Notes: generated by a model not told the origin, from the sequence alone. A stretch of DNA of 64,000 nucleotides from MFD04580-c1 sp963702995 (GCA_963702995.1 OY969783.1:6572001-6636000), one strand, 5' to 3'. Shown: positions 46,500 to 55,540, numbered from the stretch's first letter. Made by a program: numbers and translations.

Positions 46500-46994
46500 A
46501 TGGATTACAAGATGATTGATATCAAGCGTTTCGGTTGGAGTTTCGCCCTTCTGGGCGGCGTTCTTGCGGCCGCGGCGGGGTGCGCGGGGCGGCCGTCGCT
46601 GTTCCCGAATCGGGACCCGGCGCTTCGGAAGACGTCGGCCGAGTTCGCGGCCGATGCGGCCAAGCGGCACCCGTTCAAAGCCAATCTTCCCTCTGGCGGG
46701 TTCGCCAACGGCCGGGCGCAGATTGATTATGGCCTGGACGTCGTCGAGATCGCCAACCTGTCCGACGAAGATTGGGACGACGTGGAGATCTGGGTCAATC
46801 GGAACTGGTGCGTCTACGTCCCGAAGATCGAGAAGGGCGGCACGACGATGAAGTCCCTGAATTTCCAGATGATCTTCGACGACAAGGGCGACTCGTTCCC
46901 GACGAACAACATGCCGAAGGAGAACCAGATCCACATGCTGGAGATGATCCGCGTCGGCAAGATCTACACGATTAAGACCCAGCCGGCGGACTGA
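46500..46994 (+). CDS. Small lipoprotein
   Basis: The protein has 164 residues. The ATG at 46500 has GGAGG seven bases upstream. The signal 'FALLGGVLAAAAGC' ends in a lipobox with the acylated Cys, so the mature protein (about 135 residues) is anchored to a membrane. The mature part ('GLDVVEIANLSDEDWDDVEI', 'WVNRNWCVYVPKIEKGGTTM') suggests a small beta-sandwich. No family is recognised. It stands alone before a repeat-bearing spacer. Confidence 0.75.
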   Translation: MDYKMIDIKRFGWSFALLGGVLAAAAGCAGRPSLFPNRDPALRKTSAEFAADAAKRHPFKANLPSGGFANGRAQIDYGLDVVEIANLSDEDWDDVEIWVNRNWCVYVPKIEKGGTTMKSLNFQMIFDDKGDSFPTNNMPKENQIHMLEMIRVGKIYTIKTQPAD

Positions 46995-47321
46995 AGCCGG
47001 CCGCCGGGAGGCCATCGCCGCTTCCGCTGAAGCGCACCCGTTCCGAACCCGAGCGGCAGGCCCACTCAGTGTGCCGTCCGCCCCCGCCTCGCGGGCCCCG
47101 AAACGCAAGCCAGGGCACACCGAGTGTGCCTGCTACTTCAAAGAGCCGTCGGGGTTGGCGAGACGCGGAATCAACACCGGATGAGCTGGATTGTCTATTC
47201 GTAATAGGAGGGCTAGCGGTTAAGCTGGCTCTCGGCAACGCGCCCCGTTGTGGCGGCGCGGCGGACGGGGAACGACATAGGGTTCTGCGTCTTCACGTCT
47301 CATCTCACGAAGGAGTCTGCC
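46995..47321. other. Intergenic spacer with an inverted-repeat element
   Basis: No gene is seen. It holds the inverted repeat at 47056-47132 and the leader of the small secreted protein gene. Confidence 0.5.
47056..47132. repeat. Inverted repeat with 20-bp arms
   Basis: The left arm 'gcaggcccactcagtgtgcc' (47056-47075) pairs with the right arm 'ggcacaccgagtgtgcctgc' (47113-47132) at 18 of 20 positions, enclosing a GC-rich 37-base loop. It resembles small non-coding repeats I associate with planctomycete intergenic DNA. Confidence 0.65.
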
Positions 47322-47687
47322 ATGAAGAAGTTTCTTTTGACCGCGCTCGCCATTTCCGGCCTCACGCTCGGCGTTCTCGGGACCGTCAAGGCCGCCGACG
47401 AGAAGAAAGAGGCGACGTCGCTCACGGGCGTCCTGATCGACAACAAGTGTGGCAAGGGCAAGAACGAAGAGAAGGCCGCCGGCCACGACATCGCCTGCTC
47501 GGTCAAGTGTGCCAAGAGCGGCTACCAGGTCATCGTCGGCGACGATCACTACGCGATCGATGAGAAGCTCGCCGACAAGGCCAAGAGCTACCTCGAAGAC
47601 GCCAAGTCCTCGAAGGTGACGATCACCGGCAAGATCGAAGACAAGAAGATCACCGCGATCGACTCGATCAAGGCAGCCTCGAAGTAA
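47322..47687 (+). CDS. Small secreted protein
   Basis: The protein has 121 residues. The ATG has GAAGGAG eight bases upstream. The signal peptide 'MKKFLLTALAISGLTLGVLG' is cut near 'KAADEKK'. The mature ~96 residues contain three Cys ('DNKCGKGK', 'IACSVKCAKSGY'), then 'DEKLADKAKSYLEDAKSSKV' and 'TITGKIEDKKITAIDSIK', a compact beta-rich domain probably located in the periplasm. Similar proteins occur in planctomycetes, but I do not know a role. An intrinsic terminator follows. Confidence 0.8.
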   Translation: MKKFLLTALAISGLTLGVLGTVKAADEKKEATSLTGVLIDNKCGKGKNEEKAAGHDIACSVKCAKSGYQVIVGDDHYAIDEKLADKAKSYLEDAKSSKVTITGKIEDKKITAIDSIKAASK

Positions 47688-47727
47688 CCCCTCCACGGGA
47701 CTGCTTCCGACGCCAGCTTGCTCACGA

Positions 47728-47760
47728 GCCCCTTGCCTATGGCAGGGGGTTCTTTTTTTC
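47728..47760 (+). terminator. Intrinsic terminator
   Basis: 'ccccttgcc' pairs with 'ggcaggggg' (one G-T pair) across a 3-base loop, followed by 'ttcttttttt', 40 bp after the stop of the small secreted protein gene. Confidence 0.85.
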
Positions 47761-47935
47761 CCCCGCGAAAAGTTCGACGGACAGAGGGCTGTCTGGCAAA
47801 GGAGTTGCGGCGGAACGAATTGTTTGCGGCCGCGGGCGTCCGGCGGGTAAAACCGGGCGGGCATTTCCGATTGCGCGGGGAGACGCCGGTTTTTTCGGGT
47901 ATCCCGTTGCGCTGGCTTCGGACCTTTCACCCGGG

Positions 47936-49483
47936 ATGTCGCCCATGCGGCTTGCGTTCAAGTTCCTAAATGTCGCGTTCGGCCGCGTCGCCCGGATCAC
48001 GGTCTGGGCTCTGCTACTCGGATCGGCAGGCGTGAGCCGTTTCGCGGCCGCACAGGTTACGCCTGAGGTGGCGGGCGCGCGGGGGGCCGAGCAGTTGCAG
48101 CGCCAGGATCGCATTCTCGAGCTCCAGCAGCTCGAGCTGGATACGCGCCTTCGGGCAAACGAGGCGATCCCGCCGGGCCAGCGGCTGCTGATCGACTACG
48201 GCGCGTACGCGCAGTTCAACTACCTTTCGATTGACGACCCGTCGGGCGACAACCACGTCCTGCGGGAGTACGACTTCTTCGCGTATGGCCGCATCAATAT
48301 CGATGGAGCGCAGGAGTTGTTCGCCCGGGGCCGGATCGGCTATCGCGACTTTAACAACCACGACAATTTCGACGGCCGCGGCGACGAGCCGGTCGATGGC
48401 GACCTGGATCGCGGGTACTACCGACTCGACGTTCGGCGGTACAACCAGGCGTACGGCCGCAACCTGTTCGGCGTCGGTGACGGCGACGCCAACATCACCT
48501 TTCAAGGCGGGCGTGACTTGGTCTACTGGGCCAATGGGCTGGTGCTGGCGCAGGTGCTGGACGGAGTCGAGGTCGATCTGGTGAAGGGGCCGATCGATGT
48601 GCAATTCATCGCGGGCGTGACCCCGGTCCGCTCGGTCGATTTCGATACTTCGCGGCCGGCGTTTTATTACAACACCCACCGCGGGTTCTTTGGGGGGATG
48701 CTCAGCGCCCAGGTCGGTGACGCCCGGCCGTTCGTCTACGGGCTCATTCAGCGTGACTACAACACGGACAACACTCTTTCCCAGGGCACCGTCAACACCC
48801 GATTCAGCTACAACAGCTACTATCTGGGCGTCGGGGCGGCCGGGACGATTGGCGACCATCTCCGGTACGGCTTCGAGGCGGCGTACGAGACGGGCAACGG
48901 CCTTTCGAACAGCTTCGTGCTTAGCCCTCTTGGCGGGCTGGAGGCGATAGACCAGACGCGCGACACGATCATCGCCATGGCCGGCGACGCAAAGGTCGAT
49001 TACCTGGTGAACGACGCTCACCAGACGCGCTACGGCCTGGAGGTGATCGTCGCCAGCGGCGACTCGGATCGCGGCTCGGCAACCAATACGTTCAACGGCA
49101 ATCGCCCGGGGACCAAGGACAATGGGTTCAATGCGTTTGGGCTCTTGAACACCGGTCTGGCCTTTGCGCCCAGCGTGTCGAACCTGCTGGCGGTCCGGGT
49201 TGGCGCGTCCACGTTCCCGCTGCCGGAGGTCTCTTTCTTCCAGCACATGCAGGTCGGGACCGACGTGTTCATTTTCAGCAAGCTCCAGAGCCGCGCGCCG
49301 ATCGACGAGGCGACGAACCGGCAGCATTTCCTTGGCGTCGAGCCCGACATCTACCTGAACTGGCAACTGACCAGCGACATCACCCTGGCGGTGCGGTATG
49401 GCATCTTCGTCCCGGACAGCGGCGCGTTCGTTCGGCACGATCCGCGGCAGTTTATCTACACCGGCCTGACGTTCTCCTTCTAA
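47936..49483 (+). CDS. Outer-membrane porin-like beta-barrel protein
   Basis: The protein has 515 residues, with an ATG at 47936 or nine bases later. The signal region 'RITVWALLLGSAGVSRFAAA' is followed by a short coiled segment ('LQRQDRILELQQLELDTRLR'). A long series of alternating strands follows ('IDYGAYAQFNYLSIDD', 'ELFARGRIGYRDF', 'RYGFEAAYETGNGL', 'DITLAVRYGIFVPDSG'). It ends in an aromatic residue ('YTGLTFSF'), the outer-membrane barrel signal. It looks like the alginate-export/AlgE-like barrels. The next two same-strand genes encode a lipoprotein and a FecR-domain protein, suggesting an envelope export or sensing unit. Confidence 0.8.
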   Translation: MSPMRLAFKFLNVAFGRVARITVWALLLGSAGVSRFAAAQVTPEVAGARGAEQLQRQDRILELQQLELDTRLRANEAIPPGQRLLIDYGAYAQFNYLSIDDPSGDNHVLREYDFFAYGRINIDGAQELFARGRIGYRDFNNHDNFDGRGDEPVDGDLDRGYYRLDVRRYNQAYGRNLFGVGDGDANITFQGGRDLVYWANGLVLAQVLDGVEVDLVKGPIDVQFIAGVTPVRSVDFDTSRPAFYYNTHRGFFGGMLSAQVGDARPFVYGLIQRDYNTDNTLSQGTVNTRFSYNSYYLGVGAAGTIGDHLRYGFEAAYETGNGLSNSFVLSPLGGLEAIDQTRDTIIAMAGDAKVDYLVNDAHQTRYGLEVIVASGDSDRGSATNTFNGNRPGTKDNGFNAFGLLNTGLAFAPSVSNLLAVRVGASTFPLPEVSFFQHMQVGTDVFIFSKLQSRAPIDEATNRQHFLGVEPDIYLNWQLTSDITLAVRYGIFVPDSGAFVRHDPRQFIYTGLTFSF

Positions 49484-49510
49484 CCGTCCTCTTCTGACCG
49501 GCGAGGCAAT

Positions 49511-50155
49511 GTGAAGTCGATCTTCTGTTTCGTGAGCCTCCTTTCCTGTTGCGCCGCTGGATGCCAGTCGGCCCGCGTCGCTGACCCGTTGACCCACTCG
49601 TTCGCCGGCGCCGACCCGCAGCAGCAACTGGAGTTCTTCCATCGCCTGGCCGAGCGCCCGGTGACCAGCAACGATGAAGCTTTTCACGGCGTCCTCCTCT
49701 TCGTCAACGGGCAGGACGGGGCTTCCGATTTCGCCGCTCGATGCCAGGCGCTTCGGGCGAAGGGAATGCTGGCCCAGGAGTTCGCCCAGGGGCCCGATCA
49801 AGCGATCGAACGGGGGACGCTGGCCGTGGCGCTGGTCAAGGCGCTGACCATCAAAGGCGGCGTGATCATGCGGCTGCTCGGGCCCTCGCCTCGGTATGCG
49901 CTGCGGGAGATGACATTCCTTGAGATCTTCCCGCCGAGCAGCCCCAACCAGACGTTCAGCGGGACGGAGTTCCTTTCGGTCCTCAGCAAGGCGGAAGAAT
50001 ATCAGACCACAGGCGGGCACCCGGGGCGGCGCGACGTGGGCGAACTGATGATCCCGACGAACCCGCCAGGTGTCCAGGAGCCCCCTGCGCCGGCCGAACA
50101 TGATGACGCCCGCCCGGGCGCGCGACCCTCACCGCCCTCGCCGCTGCGGCTTTAA
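49511..50155 (+). CDS. Lipoprotein downstream of the porin
   Basis: The protein has 214 residues; a GTG start at 49511 with GAGG upstream and 27 bp after the porin stop fits an operon. The lipobox is in 'FVSLLSCCAAGC'. The mature part ('QQQLEFFHRLAERPVTSNDE', 'AFHGVLLFVNGQDG', 'GGVIMRLLGPSPRYALREM') has no family I recognise. It has a proline/Asp-rich tail that may be disordered. It probably sits on the periplasmic face of a membrane and may work with the barrel and the FecR-domain protein. Confidence 0.75.
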   Translation: MKSIFCFVSLLSCCAAGCQSARVADPLTHSFAGADPQQQLEFFHRLAERPVTSNDEAFHGVLLFVNGQDGASDFAARCQALRAKGMLAQEFAQGPDQAIERGTLAVALVKALTIKGGVIMRLLGPSPRYALREMTFLEIFPPSSPNQTFSGTEFLSVLSKAEEYQTTGGHPGRRDVGELMIPTNPPGVQEPPAPAEHDDARPGARPSPPSPLRL

Positions 50156-50229
50156 GGCGGATTCGCAGGCTCGGGACGGTGCGAATCGCGAGCGAAGTGG
50201 GGTATCGATCAGTATCAAAGAGGTTCGTC

Positions 50230-51753
50230 ATGGCCCACAACAAGCTGACCACCGCCGCTCGCGCCCTTGTCCTCGCCCTGGCCGTTGCGCCGGCGGCTCA
50301 CGCGATGCAAAATTCGCAGCCGAGCCAGGGGGCGCGTCCGGGCGCGCCGGCGACTGTCGCGTCGCCGGCGGAGTCGATGCGGGTGGTCGTCGCCGAAGTG
50401 AAGGGAATCGTCAATGTCAGCCTGGATGGCGGCCACGTCTGGAAGCCGGCGACGGTGGACATGATCGTCGGGGAAGGGGCGATCTTCCGGACCGGGCTGC
50501 GATCCAGCGTCACCTGCGTCATCCCGCCGGACCAGCAATTTACGCTGGAGAGCCTCGGGACGGTTCGTGTGAACGAAGCCATCCGAAAAGGCTCGCGAAT
50601 CAAGACCGACCTGATCATGAAGTACGGCGCAACCCGCTACAGCATTGAGGCGGCCGGCGTCGAGCACGATTCCACCATCCGAACCCCCGGCAGCACGCTG
50701 GCGGTCCGTGGCACGCAGGTCCGCGTGACCGATCGGCCCGGCTTCGCGCCGACCGCGGAGAGTTATACCGGCCGCGCACTGTTCAGGTCAGCAAACCGAG
50801 TGACGGCCGTCGGCGCCAAGGGTGGGAAATATGCCAAGGTGAGTTCGTCTGACGGATCGGCCGCCCAAACGTCCCTCGCGGAATCGGTCGTCGATCCTTC
50901 CGTCGCGGCGGCCCATACTGTCTCCGACGAACGTCTGATCCAGCAGGAGGTTTCGCGGGGCGCGGTCCTCTCGTTCGACACCCGGGCCGACATCCCTGTC
51001 ATCAGAGGCGGCGCAGGCCCATTGACGGATGCCCAGATCGCCACGGACCTCCCGGGGAAGCTGACGCTGTTCCTGCGCTGGACGGGCAAGGCGGACCTGA
51101 ACTTCGTCGTGGATGACGAGCCGGTGACGCCGCAGTTGATCCAGGTCGGGCAACGATTTATCGCGACCCACCCGGGCCATCCGGAATATGCCGGGCTTCC
51201 GCTGGCCGCGGTGGGGCAACTGGGGATTACGCAGTCGCAGCCCCCGCCGGGCTTTCGGCCGCAGGAATTCCTGTACCCGGGGTTCGGTCAGAACGTCACA
51301 TCCACCGGCGGCGTGATCCCGTACGACAATCGCGGCGGGAAGAACGGCGGGATGGAGATCGCGTATTGGACCAACCCGCCGGCGGGCGTTTACGGCGTCG
51401 GGGCGCTTCAGGCGGCCGGCGCGCCGACGGATCTGAAGATCAACGCCTTCTATGACGGAAAGCCGTTGAACCTCTATTCCGTCGATTCGAACTTCAACCT
51501 CTACAAGACCCATACGTACACGAGCGGTTCACGGGACAACCCCGCGGCAATCCTGTACGTCCCGGCGTTCACGCCGCTGGAAAACGACCCGACGATCCCT
51601 TCGGCCGACACGACGCCGGCCGCGAAGCACCCGGTCCGAAGTGATGTCGCTTCATCGAGCCTGAAGCCGGCCGCGTCGCGCGGGTTCAGCGGCCCGGCCC
51701 TTGCGACGCCCGTTGCCGGGCCGGCGCCATCGGCCACGTTCGGCAGGCGATAG
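50230..51753 (+). CDS. Exported FecR-domain protein
   Basis: The protein has 507 residues from the ATG at 50230 (AAAGAGG upstream), with a signal peptide 'LVLALAVAPAAHAMQ'. A FecR domain lies near residues 55-175: 'RVVVAEVKGIVNVSLDGGHV', 'VGEGAIFRTGLRSSVTCV' and the hallmark 'TPGSTLAVRGTQVRV'. FecR domains sense or bind in the periplasm. The rest is a long beta-rich region ('LTLFLRWTGKADLNFVVDDE') with a Pro/Ala-rich tail. There is no sigma factor next to it, so this is unlike the classic FecI/FecR pair; it appears as the third gene of the porin operon. Confidence 0.85.
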   Translation: MAHNKLTTAARALVLALAVAPAAHAMQNSQPSQGARPGAPATVASPAESMRVVVAEVKGIVNVSLDGGHVWKPATVDMIVGEGAIFRTGLRSSVTCVIPPDQQFTLESLGTVRVNEAIRKGSRIKTDLIMKYGATRYSIEAAGVEHDSTIRTPGSTLAVRGTQVRVTDRPGFAPTAESYTGRALFRSANRVTAVGAKGGKYAKVSSSDGSAAQTSLAESVVDPSVAAAHTVSDERLIQQEVSRGAVLSFDTRADIPVIRGGAGPLTDAQIATDLPGKLTLFLRWTGKADLNFVVDDEPVTPQLIQVGQRFIATHPGHPEYAGLPLAAVGQLGITQSQPPPGFRPQEFLYPGFGQNVTSTGGVIPYDNRGGKNGGMEIAYWTNPPAGVYGVGALQAAGAPTDLKINAFYDGKPLNLYSVDSNFNLYKTHTYTSGSRDNPAAILYVPAFTPLENDPTIPSADTTPAAKHPVRSDVASSSLKPAASRGFSGPALATPVAGPAPSATFGRR

Positions 51754-51806
51754 GGTTCGGCGGCGGAGGCAGGGGGGCGAGACCGATCGACGCGGCGGCG
51801 GGATCG

Positions 51807-52271
51807 TCAGGGCTGCTCCGCGTAACGCCGGTTGGCCGGGTGAACATCCAGAGGCGGTCGGGCGAGGTGAGTCGCGTGGTGCGCGTGGATGCCGTCCGGC
51901 TCCAGGATCCGTTCGAACGCGGCGCCGATGTTGGCCAGCCCGCCGGTGTCAGGTCGGCAGTGACGCGCAATGCAAAGAATCCCCCAGGTCGCGTGACCGG
52001 CGGACGGGGGAAGATAGAGGATGAACTGCTCCCCTCGCCCGAGGGTCGTCAACGTCAGGAGCCCGACGCCGCCCCGGGAAAGGTCGCGCATGAACGCGAC
52101 GTCGGCCTTGCGGCCGCGGTGGGGGGCGCAGGGAATGATGGTAACGCGTCCGGCGAGCCAGACCCGCGGATCACTACGGAGGTCCAGGTCCCGGCTCTCT
52201 TTGGGAGGCAGCGAGGGCGCAAGCCGCAACGAGGCGACGATCTCGTCGAATAGCGCTTCGGACAGCTTCAT
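51807..52271 (-). CDS. PilZ-domain protein (c-di-GMP receptor-like)
   Basis: The protein has 154 residues beginning 'MKLSEALFDEIVASL'. A PilZ fold is visible: an Arg-containing block 'KESRDLDLRSDPRVWL', then 'VAFMRDLSRGGVGLLTLTTL' (the D/NxSxxG motif), then 'RGEQFILYLPPSAG'. PilZ proteins bind cyclic di-GMP to control motility or exopolysaccharide production, which fits the EPS locus downstream. The spacing and identity of the Arg residues are not perfect, so binding is probable rather than certain. Confidence 0.75.
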   Translation of the reverse strand: MKLSEALFDEIVASLRLAPSLPPKESRDLDLRSDPRVWLAGRVTIIPCAPHRGRKADVAFMRDLSRGGVGLLTLTTLGRGEQFILYLPPSAGHATWGILCIARHCRPDTGGLANIGAAFERILEPDGIHAHHATHLARPPLDVHPANRRYAEQP

Positions 52272-52584
52272 AGGCGATATCGAGTGTCGCGAGCGCCGCT
52301 CGATCGAGTGACTTGGCGACGGACGCTGAAAAGCGTCGAGCGTTGTCCCAGGGCGGCTCAGCCCCGGCCTTGCGCATCGTCGGCACTGGACGCAAAATCT
52401 TCGACCCTCCGCCGACGCGGTTACGCGCCTGTCACCATCCCCGCAACCGACCGCCGCCGCGACCACCAAGCCAGCGGAATGGCAAAGGCGGCCCACCACC
52501 ACCGGGAGCTGGTTCATCAAGCAGCGGATCGTTCGCCTGACGTCCGACGCGGTTGACGTCAGCGTGGCGCTTTAATCGGGCGCA
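52272..52584. other. Intergenic stretch with no recognised gene
   Basis: No gene or clear signal is seen on either strand; it includes the leader of the PilZ gene on the reverse strand. Confidence 0.4.
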
Positions 52585-52695
52585 TTACTGCCAAATCGTG
52601 GCCGTCACCATTGATACGATGAAGAAGATCAGGGCCGCGATGAGCATCCGGCGGTCGGATGGCTTGGTGAACGTGTGCATGGTCAACGCGCGCAT
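52585..52695 (-). CDS. Small membrane protein (36 residues)
   Basis: This short reverse-strand frame has a good ribosome-binding site ('aagaggagatccc' before the ATG at the complement of 52693-52695). It encodes 36 residues: a basic start 'MRALTMHTFTKPSDRR' and one membrane helix 'MLIAALIFFIVSMVTATIW', ending at 52585. The charge pattern (positive inside, then helix) is that of a real single-pass small protein. No family is known to me. Confidence 0.6.
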   Translation of the reverse strand: MRALTMHTFTKPSDRRMLIAALIFFIVSMVTATIWQ

Positions 52696-53123
52696 GGGAT
52701 CTCCTCTTATCAGGCTTTCGAAACGGGCCACGCCAAGGTTGGTGGGGAAGCACGCCCAACAACCCGGTCGGCGGCTCCCGCCTGGTGTCGGATGCGGAGG
52801 CGGGCCACGCCCTTGGGACTGGGATCGGTCCGCGGCCGCGGCCGCTTCGGAAATTTCCGCACTTTTCCGATTTCAACAGCCACTTACGGCAAGAGTTCGT
52901 AACAGATCCTTTTCAGCCTCGTTATCGGCACCGATTGTCTGGAGGGGCTCTGACCGTAAGTGGTTGATATTAATTAACTTCCGTCGATTCGCGCGATTGG
53001 CGACTGGCGCAGCGCCCAGCGACGCGGCCATCTCTAATTACCGATCTTAATCAAAAAGAAACATTGGGCGCTGACAACTCTGACTAAGCTAAGAAGGAGC
53101 TCCAGGAAGAAAGGGATTCGCTT
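52696..53123. other. Intergenic region with a spaced inverted repeat
   Basis: No gene is seen. 'ccacttacgg' (52880-52889) is repeated in inverse as 'ccgtaagtgg' (52954-52963); the area around and after it is AT-rich ('gatattaattaactt'). It may be the control region for the gene at 53124 or for the divergent small gene. Confidence 0.45.
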
Positions 53124-53375
53124 ATGCCAGAGCAATTTCGATTTGTTGGAGGATCCCAGGACGGCGTCATGAGGCCGGTTGAGCGGCCGGTCCTTGGGAT
53201 GGAATTGCGCGTCCGCCCCGCGCCTTGGGAGCCCCACGAAACCTACGTTTTTGGCACCGACAGCATCTTTCACTACCAGCCTCAGTACGGCCCCGGATCT
53301 CCCGAGCACCATGACCGCTCACATGCGTCGGAAAACTGGCCCGCCTTGGTTGGGGGGCCAACCGAACTCAACTGA
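53124..53375 (+). CDS. Small hypothetical protein
   Basis: The protein has 83 residues; ATG at 53124 with AAGGG upstream. It is soluble. 'FRFVGGSQDGVMRPVERPVL' at the N-terminus resembles a pattern in short planctomycete proteins ('F.GG..DG...PV'), and the tail 'IFHYQPQYGPGSPEHHDRSH' is rich in His, Tyr and Pro. No function is assigned. It lies ahead of the EPS locus but 580 bp away. Confidence 0.5.
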   Translation: MPEQFRFVGGSQDGVMRPVERPVLGMELRVRPAPWEPHETYVFGTDSIFHYQPQYGPGSPEHHDRSHASENWPALVGGPTELN

Positions 53376-53953
53376 GGGGGGGGTGTCCCGCCACAATTGT
53401 CGCCCTCGGTGCGCCTAGTGCCGTCGGCTCCCTCACCGGCGGCCAAGGCAGCATGGTTTTTATGTCGTGGGCGACACGCGCTGTTGACGACTCCGTAATT
53501 TCGGGTCCTCTGAAGTCCCTCGATTTCGATGACAAGTTTCCGTCCTCCGCGTGATTTGCGGGTAGCGCCACAGTCTCCGGCCGAAGCGTCGATACGGTTT
53601 AGCCGATAGAGGCTCTAGACGAGTCGCGAAACGCGCGTGCAAATCCGGCCGTGGCGTAGCGGGCACGGCTTGCATTCCTGACGCGACGATCTAGAGTGTC
53701 GTAGCCCCGGAAGTTGGGCAAAGTACGGCTCTTGAGGGCGATCAGCCCCCGGGGCCGGCGGGTCGAGTTGAATGCCGACGGAACCGTCGGCGTTCGAACG
53801 GGCCGGCGGGGCGCGTCGGGTGTGCCCCGGTCCCCGATTCACATGCCCCGGGTGCTGGCGGGAAAGCCTCAAAGCTGTGAGTCAGAGCTTCGCTTCGGCC
53901 AGTCGTGTCGCGGTCTGCGTCAATCACGGATCGGGTAAGGAAAGGAGCACGTC
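53376..53953. other. Intergenic region upstream of the EPS export gene
   Basis: No convincing gene is seen. Bases 53419-53445 ('gtgccgtcggctccctcacc') look like a degraded arm of the interspersed palindromic repeat. The promoter of the export gene should be in the right half. Confidence 0.4.
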
Positions 53954-55540
53954 TTGCGTTTCGCTCGTCAGCATGACCTTCGGGGGCGTCGGCAGAGTCC
54001 ATCCCATGTTCTTCCTGCCGCACGCCGAACGTTGCGATCAACCGTCCTGTGCTGCGGAGCCCTGGCGCTCAGCGTGCTGACGGGGTGTAACGCCAACCCC
54101 CTCGACATCAAGTCCTTCATTGACCCCGCCGAAATGGGCCGCTATCGGCACCAGAGCCTCACCCTCCCGATCATGGATCATGTCGATCCGGGGATCGAGG
54201 AGCCCAACGTTCAGTTCGTCAACGCGGTCGAGCCGGTTCAGGACGACTTGAGCGCTGCGTCCAGCGACTACGTCATCAGCAAGAACGACCTTCTGCTCGT
54301 CGAAGTGGGCGACCTGACCGGCCCCGGCCAGCAGACGGCCAAGAACACGCGGGTGAGCGAGAGCGGGAACATCAACCTGCCGTTCATCGGCCCGGTTCAC
54401 GCCGAAGGTCTGACCGAAGCGCAGCTCCAGGAGGCGATCACCCGCACCTATCGCGACCAAAACATCATCCAGAAGGCCCAGGTTTCGGTGACGGTCATCG
54501 AAGCCCGCGGCCGCGCCTTCAGCATCATCGGAGCGGTGAGCCAGCCCGGGCAGTACGCGATCGTGGACCAGGACTTCAAGGTGCTCGACGCGCTCGTCCT
54601 CGCTCGCGATACCACCTCCCCACTGATTGAAGATATCTACATCATTCGCCGCACGGACCTCAGCCCGACCCACGCGAGCGATTCGATGAGCGCGCCGACC
54701 CCGCCGGCCGCCCCAGTCAATGGGGGTAACGACGTGGCCCCGGCGCCGCGCGGCTCGGCGTCGCCGCTTCATCCGGGTGGCCCGGCCTTCGCCTTGGCCG
54801 ATGCCCGGATGGCAAACCACGTGATCCACCTGGACGCGCTGGCGGACCCAACCGATGTCGCACCCACGCCGTCGCCAGCGCCGGCGGGCGATTCAGTCGC
54901 GCCGGCTTCCGTCCCGCCGACGACATCCGCCACGCCTTCGTTGACGCCGCCATCTGATGTGACGACGCCGACGACACCCGGTGCGGCGACGTCGCCGGCC
55001 ATGGACATGGCGACGACTTCGACCACCAAGCCCGGGTTCCAGTTCAAGGAATTGACCGCCCCGGCGAACACCAAGATCATTCACATCCCATTGGCCCGGC
55101 TGAAGAACGGCGAGTTGAAGTACAACGTCGCCATCCGCCCGAAGGACATCATCATCGTTCAGCCGCTCACGGTCGGCGTTTACTACATGGGTGGCCACGT
55201 CGCCAACCCGGGCGCCTATTCGCTGACCGGCCAGAAGGTAACGCTCAAGCAGGCCGTGATTTCCGCCCACATGCTTGACCAGTTGGCCATTCCGCAGCGG
55301 ACGGACATCATCCGTCGGATCGGCCCGGGCAAGGAAGTGTTCGTGCGGGTTGACCTGGACGCGATCTTCGCCGGGCATCAGTCGGACATCTTTCTGAAGC
55401 CTGACGACCAGGTGATGGTCGGCACGAACATCCTCGCGCCGTTCATTTCCGCGATCCGTGGTGCGTTCCGAATCACGTACGGCTTTGGCTTCCTGTACGA
55501 CCGCAACTTCGCGGTAGGTGCCAACGGCCGCACGCTTTAA
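53954..55540 (+). CDS. Wza-like polysaccharide export lipoprotein
   Basis: The protein has 528 residues; a TTG start at 53954 is set by AAAGGAG at 53941-53947. A long basic leader precedes 'LCCGALALSVLTGC', a lipobox, so this is an outer-membrane lipoprotein. The poly-export domain is 'YVISKNDLLLVEVGDLTGPG' with 'VSESGNINLPFIGPVHAEGL'. SLBB-like parts follow ('FSIIGAVSQPGQYAIVDQDF' and, later, 'VYYMGGHVANPGAYSLTGQK'). Between them is a ~130-residue Pro/Ala/Thr-rich spacer (about residues 240-360) that standard Wza lacks. It should form the outer-membrane channel for exopolysaccharide, together with the exosortase genes downstream. A strong terminator follows. Confidence 0.9.
   Translation: MRFARQHDLRGRRQSPSHVLPAARRTLRSTVLCCGALALSVLTGCNANPLDIKSFIDPAEMGRYRHQSLTLPIMDHVDPGIEEPNVQFVNAVEPVQDDLSAASSDYVISKNDLLLVEVGDLTGPGQQTAKNTRVSESGNINLPFIGPVHAEGLTEAQLQEAITRTYRDQNIIQKAQVSVTVIEARGRAFSIIGAVSQPGQYAIVDQDFKVLDALVLARDTTSPLIEDIYIIRRTDLSPTHASDSMSAPTPPAAPVNGGNDVAPAPRGSASPLHPGGPAFALADARMANHVIHLDALADPTDVAPTPSPAPAGDSVAPASVPPTTSATPSLTPPSDVTTPTTPGAATSPAMDMATTSTTKPGFQFKELTAPANTKIIHIPLARLKNGELKYNVAIRPKDIIIVQPLTVGVYYMGGHVANPGAYSLTGQKVTLKQAVISAHMLDQLAIPQRTDIIRRIGPGKEVFVRVDLDAIFAGHQSDIFLKPDDQVMVGTNILAPFISAIRGAFRITYGFGFLYDRNFAVGANGRTL

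Noticed and set aside
48014..50101. A 695-codon open frame on the reverse strand across the porin and lipoprotein genes
   Set aside because: It mirrors the forward genes, is rich in Arg/Val/His as antisense frames are in GC-rich DNA, and has no domain signature; the forward genes have signal peptides and ribosome-binding sites.
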